A stretch of DNA of 64,000 nucleotides from Planctomycetota bacterium. Lineage in GTDB: Bacteria > Planctomycetota > B15-G4 > JADJEK01. Below the pieces are notes generated by a model. That model was not told the DNA's origin and ran no database searches. It was given only the letters and a program-made list of their open reading frames with translations. The DNA lies in assembly GCA_016709145.1 (NCBI GenBank), contig JADJEK010000012.1, positions 144,822 to 208,821 of the forward strand. Direction: 5' to 3'. Positions 44,671-52,454 of this stretch are shown piece by piece. A program made the position numbers and the translations under genes. Numbering within the stretch: position 1 is the first letter of the stretch; each line of letters begins with the position of its first letter.

Positions 44671-45315
44671 ATGTCGCTCCCGACGGAAATGAACTCACCG
44701 GTCCTGACCGACCGGCTCGCGCACGTGGTGGCGTCGTTCGCGACGATCGCACCGTTTCGTGACTACGTCGACCCGAGTCGACTGCTCGTCGTCGGCGTGC
44801 TCGGTCGCGATGGGCCCTACGGTCGCCACGCGGCTTGCCATTTCACGGCGTTCCGCGAGACCCGCTCGCGCGTCTCGCACGACGGTCGCTTCGAGCTGCC
44901 GCTGATCACGAACGACGGTCGCTCGATGCACTACGTGCTGTCGTTCACGTTCCCGCGGTTCCTCCGCCTCGCGCCGATCGAGCAGGCGGCGGTCGTCATG
45001 CATGAACTCATGCACATCCATTCGGCGTTCGACGGCTCGGGATCGACGCTGCGGCACGGGCCGGCTTACGACCGGATGGCGCGTGCGTATGCGGAGGAAG
45101 CCGTGGAAGCAGGCCTCGCGCTGCCGGCGTTGACCGCGACCGACGCGCACTACTTCCGCCGTTTCCGACCGTTCCCGAAGGCCTACTTGCGCAGCGATCG
45201 CAGCGCGATCCGCCGCTTCGACGCGGGCGATCTCGAGCTCGCGGCGCTCAGAGGCCGTGAAGAAATCCCCCGCGAGTGTCGGAACGAGCGAGAACGGCGA
45301 GCGCGAGGAGGATGA
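44671..45315 (+). CDS. zincin-like metallopeptidase/SprT-type protein
   Basis: A 214-residue protein. The HELMHIHSAFDG segment (about residues 111-122) is an HExxH zinc site inside a helix (QAAVVMHELMHIHSAFDG), followed by STLRHGPAYDRMARAYAEEA with a His that could be the third ligand. This layout resembles SprT-like or putative-metallopeptidase families. No signal peptide, so it is probably cytoplasmic. The C-terminal tail is basic. Substrate unknown. The ATG at 44671 fits its divergent promoter with the lipoprotein gene. Confidence 0.65.
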   Translation: MSLPTEMNSPVLTDRLAHVVASFATIAPFRDYVDPSRLLVVGVLGRDGPYGRHAACHFTAFRETRSRVSHDGRFELPLITNDGRSMHYVLSFTFPRFLRLAPIEQAAVVMHELMHIHSAFDGSGSTLRHGPAYDRMARAYAEEAVEAGLALPALTATDAHYFRRFRPFPKAYLRSDRSAIRRFDAGDLELAALRGREEIPRECRNERERRARGG

Positions 45316-45412
45316 CCGAGGCGACTCAATGGAAAGAGTCGGTGAGGCCATCCGACGAAGCGATCGTCGTTCGCAGCCGTTCCGACGCCGCGCGGGATTT
45401 CTTCATGGCCTC

Positions 45413-46894
45413 TCAAGTCGGCGGAGCCAGCCGACGCAGGAAGTCCAACTCTCCGCGCGTGAAGAAACGCGTCGCGAACAACACGGCCGGGAACGCGATC
45501 ACGACCGCCGTTCCACGCAACAGCACGTTGAGCACGCGGTCGGTCACGCTCGTGCTGACGTCGACCGGCAACCAACGTCCGAGCGCGAAGCACACCCCGA
45601 CCGCGAGCAGCACGCGCGCGATGCGACTCCACTCGTAACGGACCGCGAACAGGCGTTGCCCGACGATGCCGGCGACCAGCGCGAGCACGAAGTACGCCGC
45701 GAACGCCGCCCACCCCGCGCCGAGCAACCCGATGCGCGGGATCAACACGATGTTGACGCCGACGTTCACCGCGAGCGCGAGTCCGACCAGCCACGGCATC
45801 CACTTGGTGCGCGCGGCGATGAACATGCCGACCTTCGTGATCTCGGACGCACCGAGCATCACGAACGCGAACGCGAGCAGCGGGACGACCGTGTGCGCCT
45901 CGTGATAGCGCTTGTCGGTCATCAGCGAGACCAGCGGCTCGGCGATCACCGAGAGTCCGGTCGCGAGCAGACATCCGATCGCGAAGTACCACGAACCGCA
46001 GCGGCCGATGTCGTGCGCGCCGGTCGGACGTTTGGCGAGGTCGTAGTACACGGTCGGCCAAAACGTGTTCAGCGGCATCAGCAGCAGCGCGTTCAGCATG
46101 CTCGCGAACGTCATCGCGCGGCCGTAGATGCCGGACAGCTCGAGCCCGGGGTCGCCGAGCAGGGCACGGAACAACGCGCGATCGGCCGAATCGAGCAGGA
46201 ACAACGTCAGCGTCGGCAGGATCAGCGGGCGCCCGAACTTGACCATGCGCGACAGGCGTTCGCGATCGATGCCGGGCGACAGCGCTTCGGGCACGAAGAA
46301 CAACCCGAGCATCGTCGCCGCGACCGCGCCGAGCAGGTTCGAGTAGACGAGGCCGGCGACGCCCTGCTTCAGGTGCACGACGAAGTAGAGGTTCAGCGCG
46401 AGGCACAGCAGTCCTTCGCCGCTGTAGATCAGCACGAACTCCTTCGTGCGGTACTCGGCGCGCAGGACTTGCCCGCACAAGTTGCGCAGGTTCAGCAGCA
46501 GGTGCGTGAACAGGATCAGCGGGAACAGCTTCCAGAACGCGAGGTTGTTCGTCGCACCCTCGGCGATCGGACGCGAGAACATGCCGGCGACGAAGCACGC
46601 GAGCACCGTCGAGACCGCGACGTAGCGGAACCCGGTGACGATGATCGAGCGCTTGTCGGCCGGCGAACTGCTCGAGAACGCATACTCGCGGAACATCGCC
46701 GACGGGATGCCTTGCAGCGCGACCAGCGCGACGAGCTGTCCGATCAGGTGCAAGTTGTCGTGGCTCGCGTAGTCGGTCTCGACCAGCGACTCGGTCAGGA
46801 ACGGCATCGCGAGGAAGCTCGCGATCCGCGACACGAACAACGCGGCCGCGACCGCAGAGCCGTGGCGACCCAGTTTGGAGGCGAGATCGCGCAT
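45413..46894 (-). CDS. oligosaccharide flippase/MATE-like polysaccharide transporter
   Basis: A 493-residue membrane protein with 12-14 hydrophobic helices. The N terminus AAALFVSRIASFLAMPFLTE, and the internal GRPLILPTLTLFLLDSADRA with IYGRAMTFASMLNALLLMP, match polysaccharide biosynthesis (Wzx/RfbX-type) flippases. The role would be to move lipid-linked oligosaccharide across the inner membrane. With hldD and the O-antigen-ligase-like gene it supports synthesis of a surface glycan. The start ATG at 46894 precedes a helix; the frame upstream is Arg-rich and not membrane-like. Confidence 0.85.
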   Translation of the reverse strand: MRDLASKLGRHGSAVAAALFVSRIASFLAMPFLTESLVETDYASHDNLHLIGQLVALVALQGIPSAMFREYAFSSSSPADKRSIIVTGFRYVAVSTVLACFVAGMFSRPIAEGATNNLAFWKLFPLILFTHLLLNLRNLCGQVLRAEYRTKEFVLIYSGEGLLCLALNLYFVVHLKQGVAGLVYSNLLGAVAATMLGLFFVPEALSPGIDRERLSRMVKFGRPLILPTLTLFLLDSADRALFRALLGDPGLELSGIYGRAMTFASMLNALLLMPLNTFWPTVYYDLAKRPTGAHDIGRCGSWYFAIGCLLATGLSVIAEPLVSLMTDKRYHEAHTVVPLLAFAFVMLGASEITKVGMFIAARTKWMPWLVGLALAVNVGVNIVLIPRIGLLGAGWAAFAAYFVLALVAGIVGQRLFAVRYEWSRIARVLLAVGVCFALGRWLPVDVSTSVTDRVLNVLLRGTAVVIAFPAVLFATRFFTRGELDFLRRLAPPT

Positions 46895-47297
46895 GGAGCG
46901 GGCCGGGGTCGAGGAAGGGGCGAGAGCTTATCGAACCACCGCGCGCACGAAGACGAGTCGCGCACCCCCTGCACGCGCCGCGCCGAAGCCCCAATGGGGA
47001 CAGAGCACATCAAGGGACTGTCCCCTTTCGCCGTCGTTCGCCGTCCTACGGGGACAGAGCACATGAGGGGACTGTCCCCTTTTTCCTCCGTGCGCTCGCG
47101 CGCGCGGTTGCGCTTGCGTCGAGCTCCGGCCGCGCCTTGGGCGTCGGCCCGAGGGTTCGTCTCGAAGTTCGACGAATCCCTCAAGTTCGCTCGAACGATC
47201 CCCGAAACAGACTTCGTGGTTCGCGGCGGCGGCAGCTCGTGGTGATGGGGATCGCGAACCCTGCTCGGCTCAATGCGTCCGATCTCGGAGCTTCGAC
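46895..47297. other. intergenic region with two REP-like hairpins
   Basis: 403 bases between the divergent flippase and pseudopilin genes. It holds two copies of a palindromic unit (46996-47028 and 47050-47083, see the separate entry) and otherwise no gene. Promoters for both neighbours should be here but cannot be placed. Confidence 0.55.
46996..47083. repeat. pair of REP-like palindromic repeats
   Basis: Two direct copies of a 33-34-bp unit, each starting ggggacagagcacat and ending ggactgtcccctttt or similar. Within each, ggggacag pairs with ctgtcccc (8 bp) around a 14-16-base loop. Ending in a T-run, each unit could also act as a terminator. Copies differ at two positions in the loop. Such units are typical extragenic palindromes spread by REP-associated transposases. 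Confidence 0.8.
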
Positions 47298-47813
47298 ATG
47301 CGCGCGCGCGGATTCAACGTCATCGAGTTCGTCGTCATCCTGGCGGTCATCGTCGCGATGGCCGGCGTCGTGGTGCCGATCATGTCGGTGTCCCGCACCA
47401 GCACTCCCGAAGGCCGCGCGGCCCAGGACTGCCACCGCGTCGCCGCGGCGATCCAGCAGTTCGCCAACGACACCCATCAGTTCCCGACCGGCGTCAAGGG
47501 CGCGACCGACCTGCACTGGCTGCACACGGCGGGCACGCTGCCTGCGAACAACGTGTTCGCGAGCGGCACCGGCGCACACCTCTACGACTTCCTGGTCCAC
47601 AACGAAGCGCGCGCCGCGAGCTGGAAGGGCCCGTACCTCGAGCGCGACGTCGGTCCGGATCCGTGGGGCCGCAGCTATCTCGTCAACGTCAACGGCTACT
47701 TCAACTCGGGCGAGCGCGTCGTCGTGCTGAGCGCGGGCCCGAACGGTCAAGTGAACACCTCGCCGTCCGCGACCATCGCCGGCGGCGACGACATCCTCGT
47801 CATCCTCGAATGA
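47298..47813 (+). CDS. type II secretion/GspG-like pseudopilin
   Basis: A 171-residue protein. MRARGFNVIEFVVILAVIVA is a prepilin-type N terminus: a short basic leader, Gly before the processing site, and the Glu at +5, then a hydrophobic helix. The body (CHRVAAAIQQFANDTHQFPT, then SWKGPYLERDVGPDPWGRSY and LVNVNGYF) matches the GspG major pseudopilin C-terminal region, including the PDPWG loop. It would polymerise in a type II secretion pseudopilus, but no other secretion genes are nearby, so a stand-alone pilin-like protein is possible. Confidence 0.85.
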   Translation: MRARGFNVIEFVVILAVIVAMAGVVVPIMSVSRTSTPEGRAAQDCHRVAAAIQQFANDTHQFPTGVKGATDLHWLHTAGTLPANNVFASGTGAHLYDFLVHNEARAASWKGPYLERDVGPDPWGRSYLVNVNGYFNSGERVVVLSAGPNGQVNTSPSATIAGGDDILVILE

Positions 47814-47846
47814 CGCTCGGGCCGAAGCACGCGGCATGATGCCGCC

Positions 47847-49367
47847 GTGACGCGCGCTCCCTATTTCGTCGGTCTCGATCTCGGCACGTCGGCCGTCAAG
47901 GCCATCGTGTTCGATTCCACGTTCCGCGCGATCCACGGCACGCGCCTCGCGCTGACGACGACGAGCGGCGACGACGGCCGCTCCGAGCAGGACCCCGACC
48001 TCGTGTTCCGCATCGCAGCGCGCGCGTTGGCTCGCGCCATCACGGCCGTCGGAGCGCATCGCGTGCGCGCGATCGGTCTCGCGGCGCATCGTTCGTCGGC
48101 GACGTTGCTCGAGCCCGTTACGGCGACGTTCCATGCACCGCTCGTGCTCTGGAACGATCGGCGCTCGGCCGACGTCGCGACGCGCCTCGCGGACTCGCAC
48201 CGCGGAGCGCTCCTTGCACGAGCGAGCGGATTGCCGGTGCTGCCGTTCACGTTCGCGTGTCGAGCGCTCTGGATGCGGCAACAGCCGCGTTGGCGACACG
48301 CGCTCGCGTCGGGACGCGTCAAGCTCGTGACGGCCGACGTCGCGCTCGCGCATGTCCTTACCGGCGGCGCCGCGTTCGCGACCGATCCGTCGTTCTCGGC
48401 GCGCACGCAGCTCGCGAAGGTGCGCGACGGCGCGTGGTCGGACGCGCTGCTGCGGGCCGCGGGCGTGGAGCGCGCCTGGCTCGCGCCGGTGCTGCCGACG
48501 CTCGCGGCGCGCGGCGCGACGTCGGCGCGATGTGCGCGCGGCCTGCCCGCGGGCATCCCGATCCTCGCGTCGGTCGCCGATCAATCGGCGTCGGCGATCG
48601 GACTCGGCTTGACGGCCCAGGACGTCGTCGGACTGACGTTCGGCACCGGTGCGTTCGCGGTGCGAGTCGGCGCGCGTCGTGACCGCGACCGTGGTCGCTT
48701 CCCGATCGTGCTCGTCGGACGAGGCGAACACGCGACGCACGCGGTCGAAGCCAACGATCCGTCGACGGGCACGAGCATCGCGCGCGTCGCGGAGTGGCTC
48801 GACGTGCGAGACGCGGCCGAGCTCGAACGACTCGCGCGTGCGCATCGCGACGACACCCTCGTGTTCGTCCCCGCGGTGTCCGGACTCGGAGCACCGTGGC
48901 TCGCGCCGAACGCGCGCGCAGCGTGGTCCGGACTGCATGCGGGAACGACGCGAGCAGACCTCGCCGAGGCCGCGCTGCGCGGCGTCGCGCTCCGCGCGAG
49001 TGAACTCGTGGACGAACTCGACCCGAGCGGCCGCCGCGCCGTCCTCGTCGCCGGCGGCGGTGCCACGCACGACGCGATGCTGCAGCGCTTGGCCGACGTC
49101 AGCGGTCGTACGATCCGGCGCGCGGCCACGAGCGAGACCACGGCGCGCGGCGCGGCATTGCTTGCTGCACTCGCGTGCACGGGGTCCGGAGATCGCGGTG
49201 GACTCGACGACCTGGCCGATGCGCGCGTGCGCTGCGAGACCGACGCATCGTGGACGCCGCGCACGACGCAGCGCGACCGGTCGCTGCAGCGCCGCCGCTT
49301 CGCGAACGCGGTGACGGCGCTGCTGTCGAGCGCCGACGCGCGCGCGACGTCACGTCACGGCACGTAG
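47847..49367 (+). CDS. FGGY-family carbohydrate kinase (xylulokinase-like)
   Basis: A 506-residue ATP-dependent sugar kinase starting with GTG at 47847. Blocks: FVGLDLGTSAVKAIVFDSTF (phosphate 1), LVLWNDRRSADVATRLA (the W-x-D-x-R substrate loop), TADVALAHVLTGGAAFATDP, then GLTFGTGAFAVRVG (phosphate 2) and VLVAGGGATHDAMLQRLADV (adenosine motif). The layout is xylulokinase or a related pentulose kinase; the sugar cannot be fixed. Its 3' end overlaps the convergent Kelch lipoprotein by 13 bases. Confidence 0.9.
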   Translation: MTRAPYFVGLDLGTSAVKAIVFDSTFRAIHGTRLALTTTSGDDGRSEQDPDLVFRIAARALARAITAVGAHRVRAIGLAAHRSSATLLEPVTATFHAPLVLWNDRRSADVATRLADSHRGALLARASGLPVLPFTFACRALWMRQQPRWRHALASGRVKLVTADVALAHVLTGGAAFATDPSFSARTQLAKVRDGAWSDALLRAAGVERAWLAPVLPTLAARGATSARCARGLPAGIPILASVADQSASAIGLGLTAQDVVGLTFGTGAFAVRVGARRDRDRGRFPIVLVGRGEHATHAVEANDPSTGTSIARVAEWLDVRDAAELERLARAHRDDTLVFVPAVSGLGAPWLAPNARAAWSGLHAGTTRADLAEAALRGVALRASELVDELDPSGRRAVLVAGGGATHDAMLQRLADVSGRTIRRAATSETTARGAALLAALACTGSGDRGGLDDLADARVRCETDASWTPRTTQRDRSLQRRRFANAVTALLSSADARATSRHGT

Positions 49368-50578
49368 ACCTCGAGGCTGTTCAGCACCGCGTCGCGACCT
49401 TGACCGCCGATCAAGAGCAGGCGCCCATCGGCGAGCTTCACCGCGGCGAAGTCGTCGCGCGCCTCACGCATCGGCGGCCGCATCGTGACGCGTCGCGTGC
49501 TCGGCTCGATGCGTTCGACCGAGTCGAGGATCGTGTCGTGCTCGTCGGTGCCGTCATCGGATTCGCCGCCGAGGACGAGCACGCTGCCGTCGTCTTGCAG
49601 CACTTGTTCGTGATCGGCGCGGGCGTCGAGGAGTTCGCCCCACACGTCGATGCGATCGCTCGCGGGGGCGTAGCGCTCGATCTGCGCGAGTGTCTTGCTC
49701 TGCGCGTCCTGCCCGCCCACGATCAGCACGCTGCCGTCTTGCAACAGCGTCGCGCGGTGATCGTCGCGCGCGCTCGCGAGCTTCGGACCGGCCGCGAGCG
49801 TGTTCGTCGTCGGGTCGAAGATCTCGCTGGAGTCGACGCCGACACCGCCACAGAGGAACACGCGGCCGTCCGCGAGCAACGTCGCCGTGTGGCACGCGCG
49901 CGCGCGCCGCAGCGACGGACCCGACGTGATCGTGTTCGTCGCCGGATCGAACAGCGCCGTGAAGTCGAGCGCTTGACCCGCGACCGTGCGGCCTCCGGCG
50001 ATGAAGACGCGACCGTCGGCGAGCTTCGTCGCGGTCAGCGCCGCGCGCGGTCCGCCCGGCAGATCGGCGCCGCGCACGAAGCGCCCTTTGGCGTCGCGAT
50101 CGGGATCGAACCACTCGACGAACGTGTTGGCCGAACCGCCGACGATCAACACGCGGCCGTCGTCGAGTTCCACCGCCGCATGAAGGAAATGCCCGGGCAA
50201 CACGCGCGCCGAGAACTCGATCGGCGGCAGCACGCGCCCGGCGCCGTCGTGCCACAGCGTGTCGACGACCTCGGCGTTGGAGTGGAAGCTCGTGGCCTGC
50301 TGCTGGTTCGCCAAGCCGCCGGCGACGAGGATGCGCCCACCCTTCAAGCGCGACGCCGAGAACAACGTCCGCGCACGCGCCAACGCGAAGGTCGGCTCGA
50401 TCGATGCGGGTGCGGCGGGCGTGGCCGGCGCGGGCTCGGCCGGCGACGGCGCGCTCTGGACTTCGCCGTGCGTGGGCGCCACGACGGCGGCTTGCGCGAC
50501 CGGCCCTTGCGGCGGCGTTCGCTCACAGGCGGACACCGCCAGCACGAGGGTCGCGAGCAGCGCGGACTGCGGACGCAT
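49355..50578 (-). CDS. Kelch-repeat lipoprotein
   Basis: A 407-residue lipoprotein (MRPQSALLATLVLAVSACER, lipobox Cys at 18) with a Pro/Ala linker and then about six Kelch repeats of the form LADGRVFIAGGRT, LADGRVFLCGGVGVD, LQDGSVLIVGGQDAQS, LQDDGSVLVLGGESDD. These make a galactose-oxidase-type beta-propeller, here without obvious catalytic residues. It probably binds ligands at the outer membrane or periplasm. Convergent with the FGGY kinase, divergent from the cytochrome. Confidence 0.85.
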   Translation of the reverse strand: MRPQSALLATLVLAVSACERTPPQGPVAQAAVVAPTHGEVQSAPSPAEPAPATPAAPASIEPTFALARARTLFSASRLKGGRILVAGGLANQQQATSFHSNAEVVDTLWHDGAGRVLPPIEFSARVLPGHFLHAAVELDDGRVLIVGGSANTFVEWFDPDRDAKGRFVRGADLPGGPRAALTATKLADGRVFIAGGRTVAGQALDFTALFDPATNTITSGPSLRRARACHTATLLADGRVFLCGGVGVDSSEIFDPTTNTLAAGPKLASARDDHRATLLQDGSVLIVGGQDAQSKTLAQIERYAPASDRIDVWGELLDARADHEQVLQDDGSVLVLGGESDDGTDEHDTILDSVERIEPSTRRVTMRPPMREARDDFAAVKLADGRLLLIGGQGRDAVLNSLEVYVP

Positions 50579-50840
50579 GGAATCTCCAATTCGCGAGCTG
50601 CGAGTCTACTCACCGGCCCACGACGTGAATCCCACCCCCTGCCGCGTCGCCGGCACGACGCGCTGCACGAGAACGGATCGTGGAGCGCCCCGATGTCGGC
50701 GGCACGTCACGACCCGCGCGGAGTATCGACCGCTCGCGCTTCGGTTCTTGTGGCCGTTCCTGCGTGCGTTTGCGTCGCGGCCACGCCGTCCCGTACACTC
50801 CGCGCCCCTCCTCCTCCCCTCGAGCCACGCCTACCCACCC

Positions 50841-52454
50841 ATGCGCATCACCATCGCCGCGTGCTTCGCCGCGTTCGGGATCGTCCCGGCCGCGTTCACC
50901 CAAGTCTCCGGAACCGTCGTCGAGACCGGCACGGGCCTGCCCGTCGCCGGCGCGATCGTCCGCGTCCAAACCACCGAAACCGCGACGACGACGGCCGCCG
51001 ATGGCACGTTCTCGCTGCCGGGAGTGACCGGCACCGTGGTCCTCGCCGCGGCGAAGTTCGGGTCGTGGAACGGCTCGGTGACGGTCACCGCTCCGAACAC
51101 GACCGCGACGATCTCACTGACGACGCTGCCCCCGGGCGACGATCCGTCGGTCCACTTCACGTCGTCGGCCAACTGCAATTTCTGCCACCAGAACGTCTAC
51201 TCCGACTGGTTCCAGTCGCCGATGGCGCACGGCGGCGAGAACACGTGGACGATCGACCTCTTCAACGGCCTCGGCACGCCGCACGGCATGTCGGGCTTCG
51301 TCTACACGCGCGACTCGAAGCACAAGACCGGCAATCCCGACGGCGATTGCGCGTCGTGCCACGCGCCGGTGCTGGCCGCGCAAGGCAACGGCGCCGAAAC
51401 GCCGATGTTGGACGTCGCCAACGCGACCAACGAGCAACTCGCGGGCGTCGCGTGCGACCTGTGCCATCGCCTCGAGAGCGTCGACCTCGCCTACAAGGAC
51501 TTCCCCGGCGTGCATCCGAACAAGGCCAAGTTCCGCCGCCTGCCGCTCGGCTCACCGCCGGTGATGTTCGGTCCGTGGGACGACGCGGTGTTCACCGCGG
51601 GCGCGATGCGTCCGGCGTACAACCCGCTGTTCCAGAGCGCGCAGATCTGCGCGCTGTGCCACGAGGATCGCAACGACCACGACGACGACGGCGACTACTC
51701 CGATCCCGGATCGATCCCGCATCAGTCGACGTACTCGGAATGGCTCGCGAGTCCGTACGCCGTCCCGGGCCCGGCCTTCCAGGACTGCAAGGACTGCCAC
51801 ATGGCGCCGAGCGGGGACACGAAGGTCTGCGTGTTCGGTCCGGATCGCGACCCGAGCAAGATCCAAGCCCACACGTTCCTCGGTACCGACGAGCAGTCAC
51901 TGCGAAACGCCGTCGACCTCGATCTGCGCGCCGTGCGCAAGAACGGCAAGGTCCACGCCACCGTGAAGTTGACGAACACGAAGGCCGGCCACGCCGTGCC
52001 CACCGGTTCGGACTTCCGCAATCTCGTGTTGCTCGTCGAAGCGGTCGACGCGAACGGCGCCGTGCTGAGTCAGCTCGGCGGCGACGTGGTCAACATCCTC
52101 GGCGGCGTTGGTGACGAAGCGGTCGGCGACTACGCCGGCGAGGCCGGCAAGCTGTACGGCAAGATCAACTACGACGGTCAGTACCCGGCGCAGTTCTTCA
52201 CCGAAGCCGTCCTGCTGCTCGCCGACAACCGCCTGTTCCCGTTCCAACCCGACGTGACCACGTACGAGTTCGCGGCGCCGCCGACCGGTGAAGTGCGCGT
52301 GCGCGCGCGGCTCATCTATCGCCGCGCGTGGCGCTGGCTCGATCTCGCGAAGCGCTGGACGTACGACGGTCACGGCAATCCGAACCTCGACCTGCTCGCG
52401 CCCCATTTCGGGACGTTGATGGAGGAAGCGCCGGTTCTCGTGAAGGGTCCGTGA
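50841..52454 (+). CDS. secreted five-heme c-type cytochrome with N-terminal carboxypeptidase-regulatory domain
   Basis: A 537-residue exported protein. MRITIAACFAAFGIVPAAFT is the signal peptide. Residues 21-95 are a carboxypeptidase-regulatory-like domain (VSGTVVETGTGLPVAGAIV). Five CxxCH heme sites follow: CNFCH (112-116), CASCH, CDLCH, CALCH and CKDCH. The C-terminal 150 residues form a beta domain (VTAVKLTN-like HATVKLTNTKAGHAVPTGSD), as in cytochrome c-554-like or multiheme nitrite/tetrathionate relatives. It should carry electrons in the periplasm or at the cell surface. The stop overlaps the next gene's GTG start (GTGA), so the two are coupled. Confidence 0.88.
   Translation: MRITIAACFAAFGIVPAAFTQVSGTVVETGTGLPVAGAIVRVQTTETATTTAADGTFSLPGVTGTVVLAAAKFGSWNGSVTVTAPNTTATISLTTLPPGDDPSVHFTSSANCNFCHQNVYSDWFQSPMAHGGENTWTIDLFNGLGTPHGMSGFVYTRDSKHKTGNPDGDCASCHAPVLAAQGNGAETPMLDVANATNEQLAGVACDLCHRLESVDLAYKDFPGVHPNKAKFRRLPLGSPPVMFGPWDDAVFTAGAMRPAYNPLFQSAQICALCHEDRNDHDDDGDYSDPGSIPHQSTYSEWLASPYAVPGPAFQDCKDCHMAPSGDTKVCVFGPDRDPSKIQAHTFLGTDEQSLRNAVDLDLRAVRKNGKVHATVKLTNTKAGHAVPTGSDFRNLVLLVEAVDANGAVLSQLGGDVVNILGGVGDEAVGDYAGEAGKLYGKINYDGQYPAQFFTEAVLLLADNRLFPFQPDVTTYEFAAPPTGEVRVRARLIYRRAWRWLDLAKRWTYDGHGNPNLDLLAPHFGTLMEEAPVLVKGP

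Noticed and set aside
47298..47813. A complete type II secretion locus
   Set aside because: Only a pseudopilin-like gene is present; no GspD, E, F or other components lie nearby.
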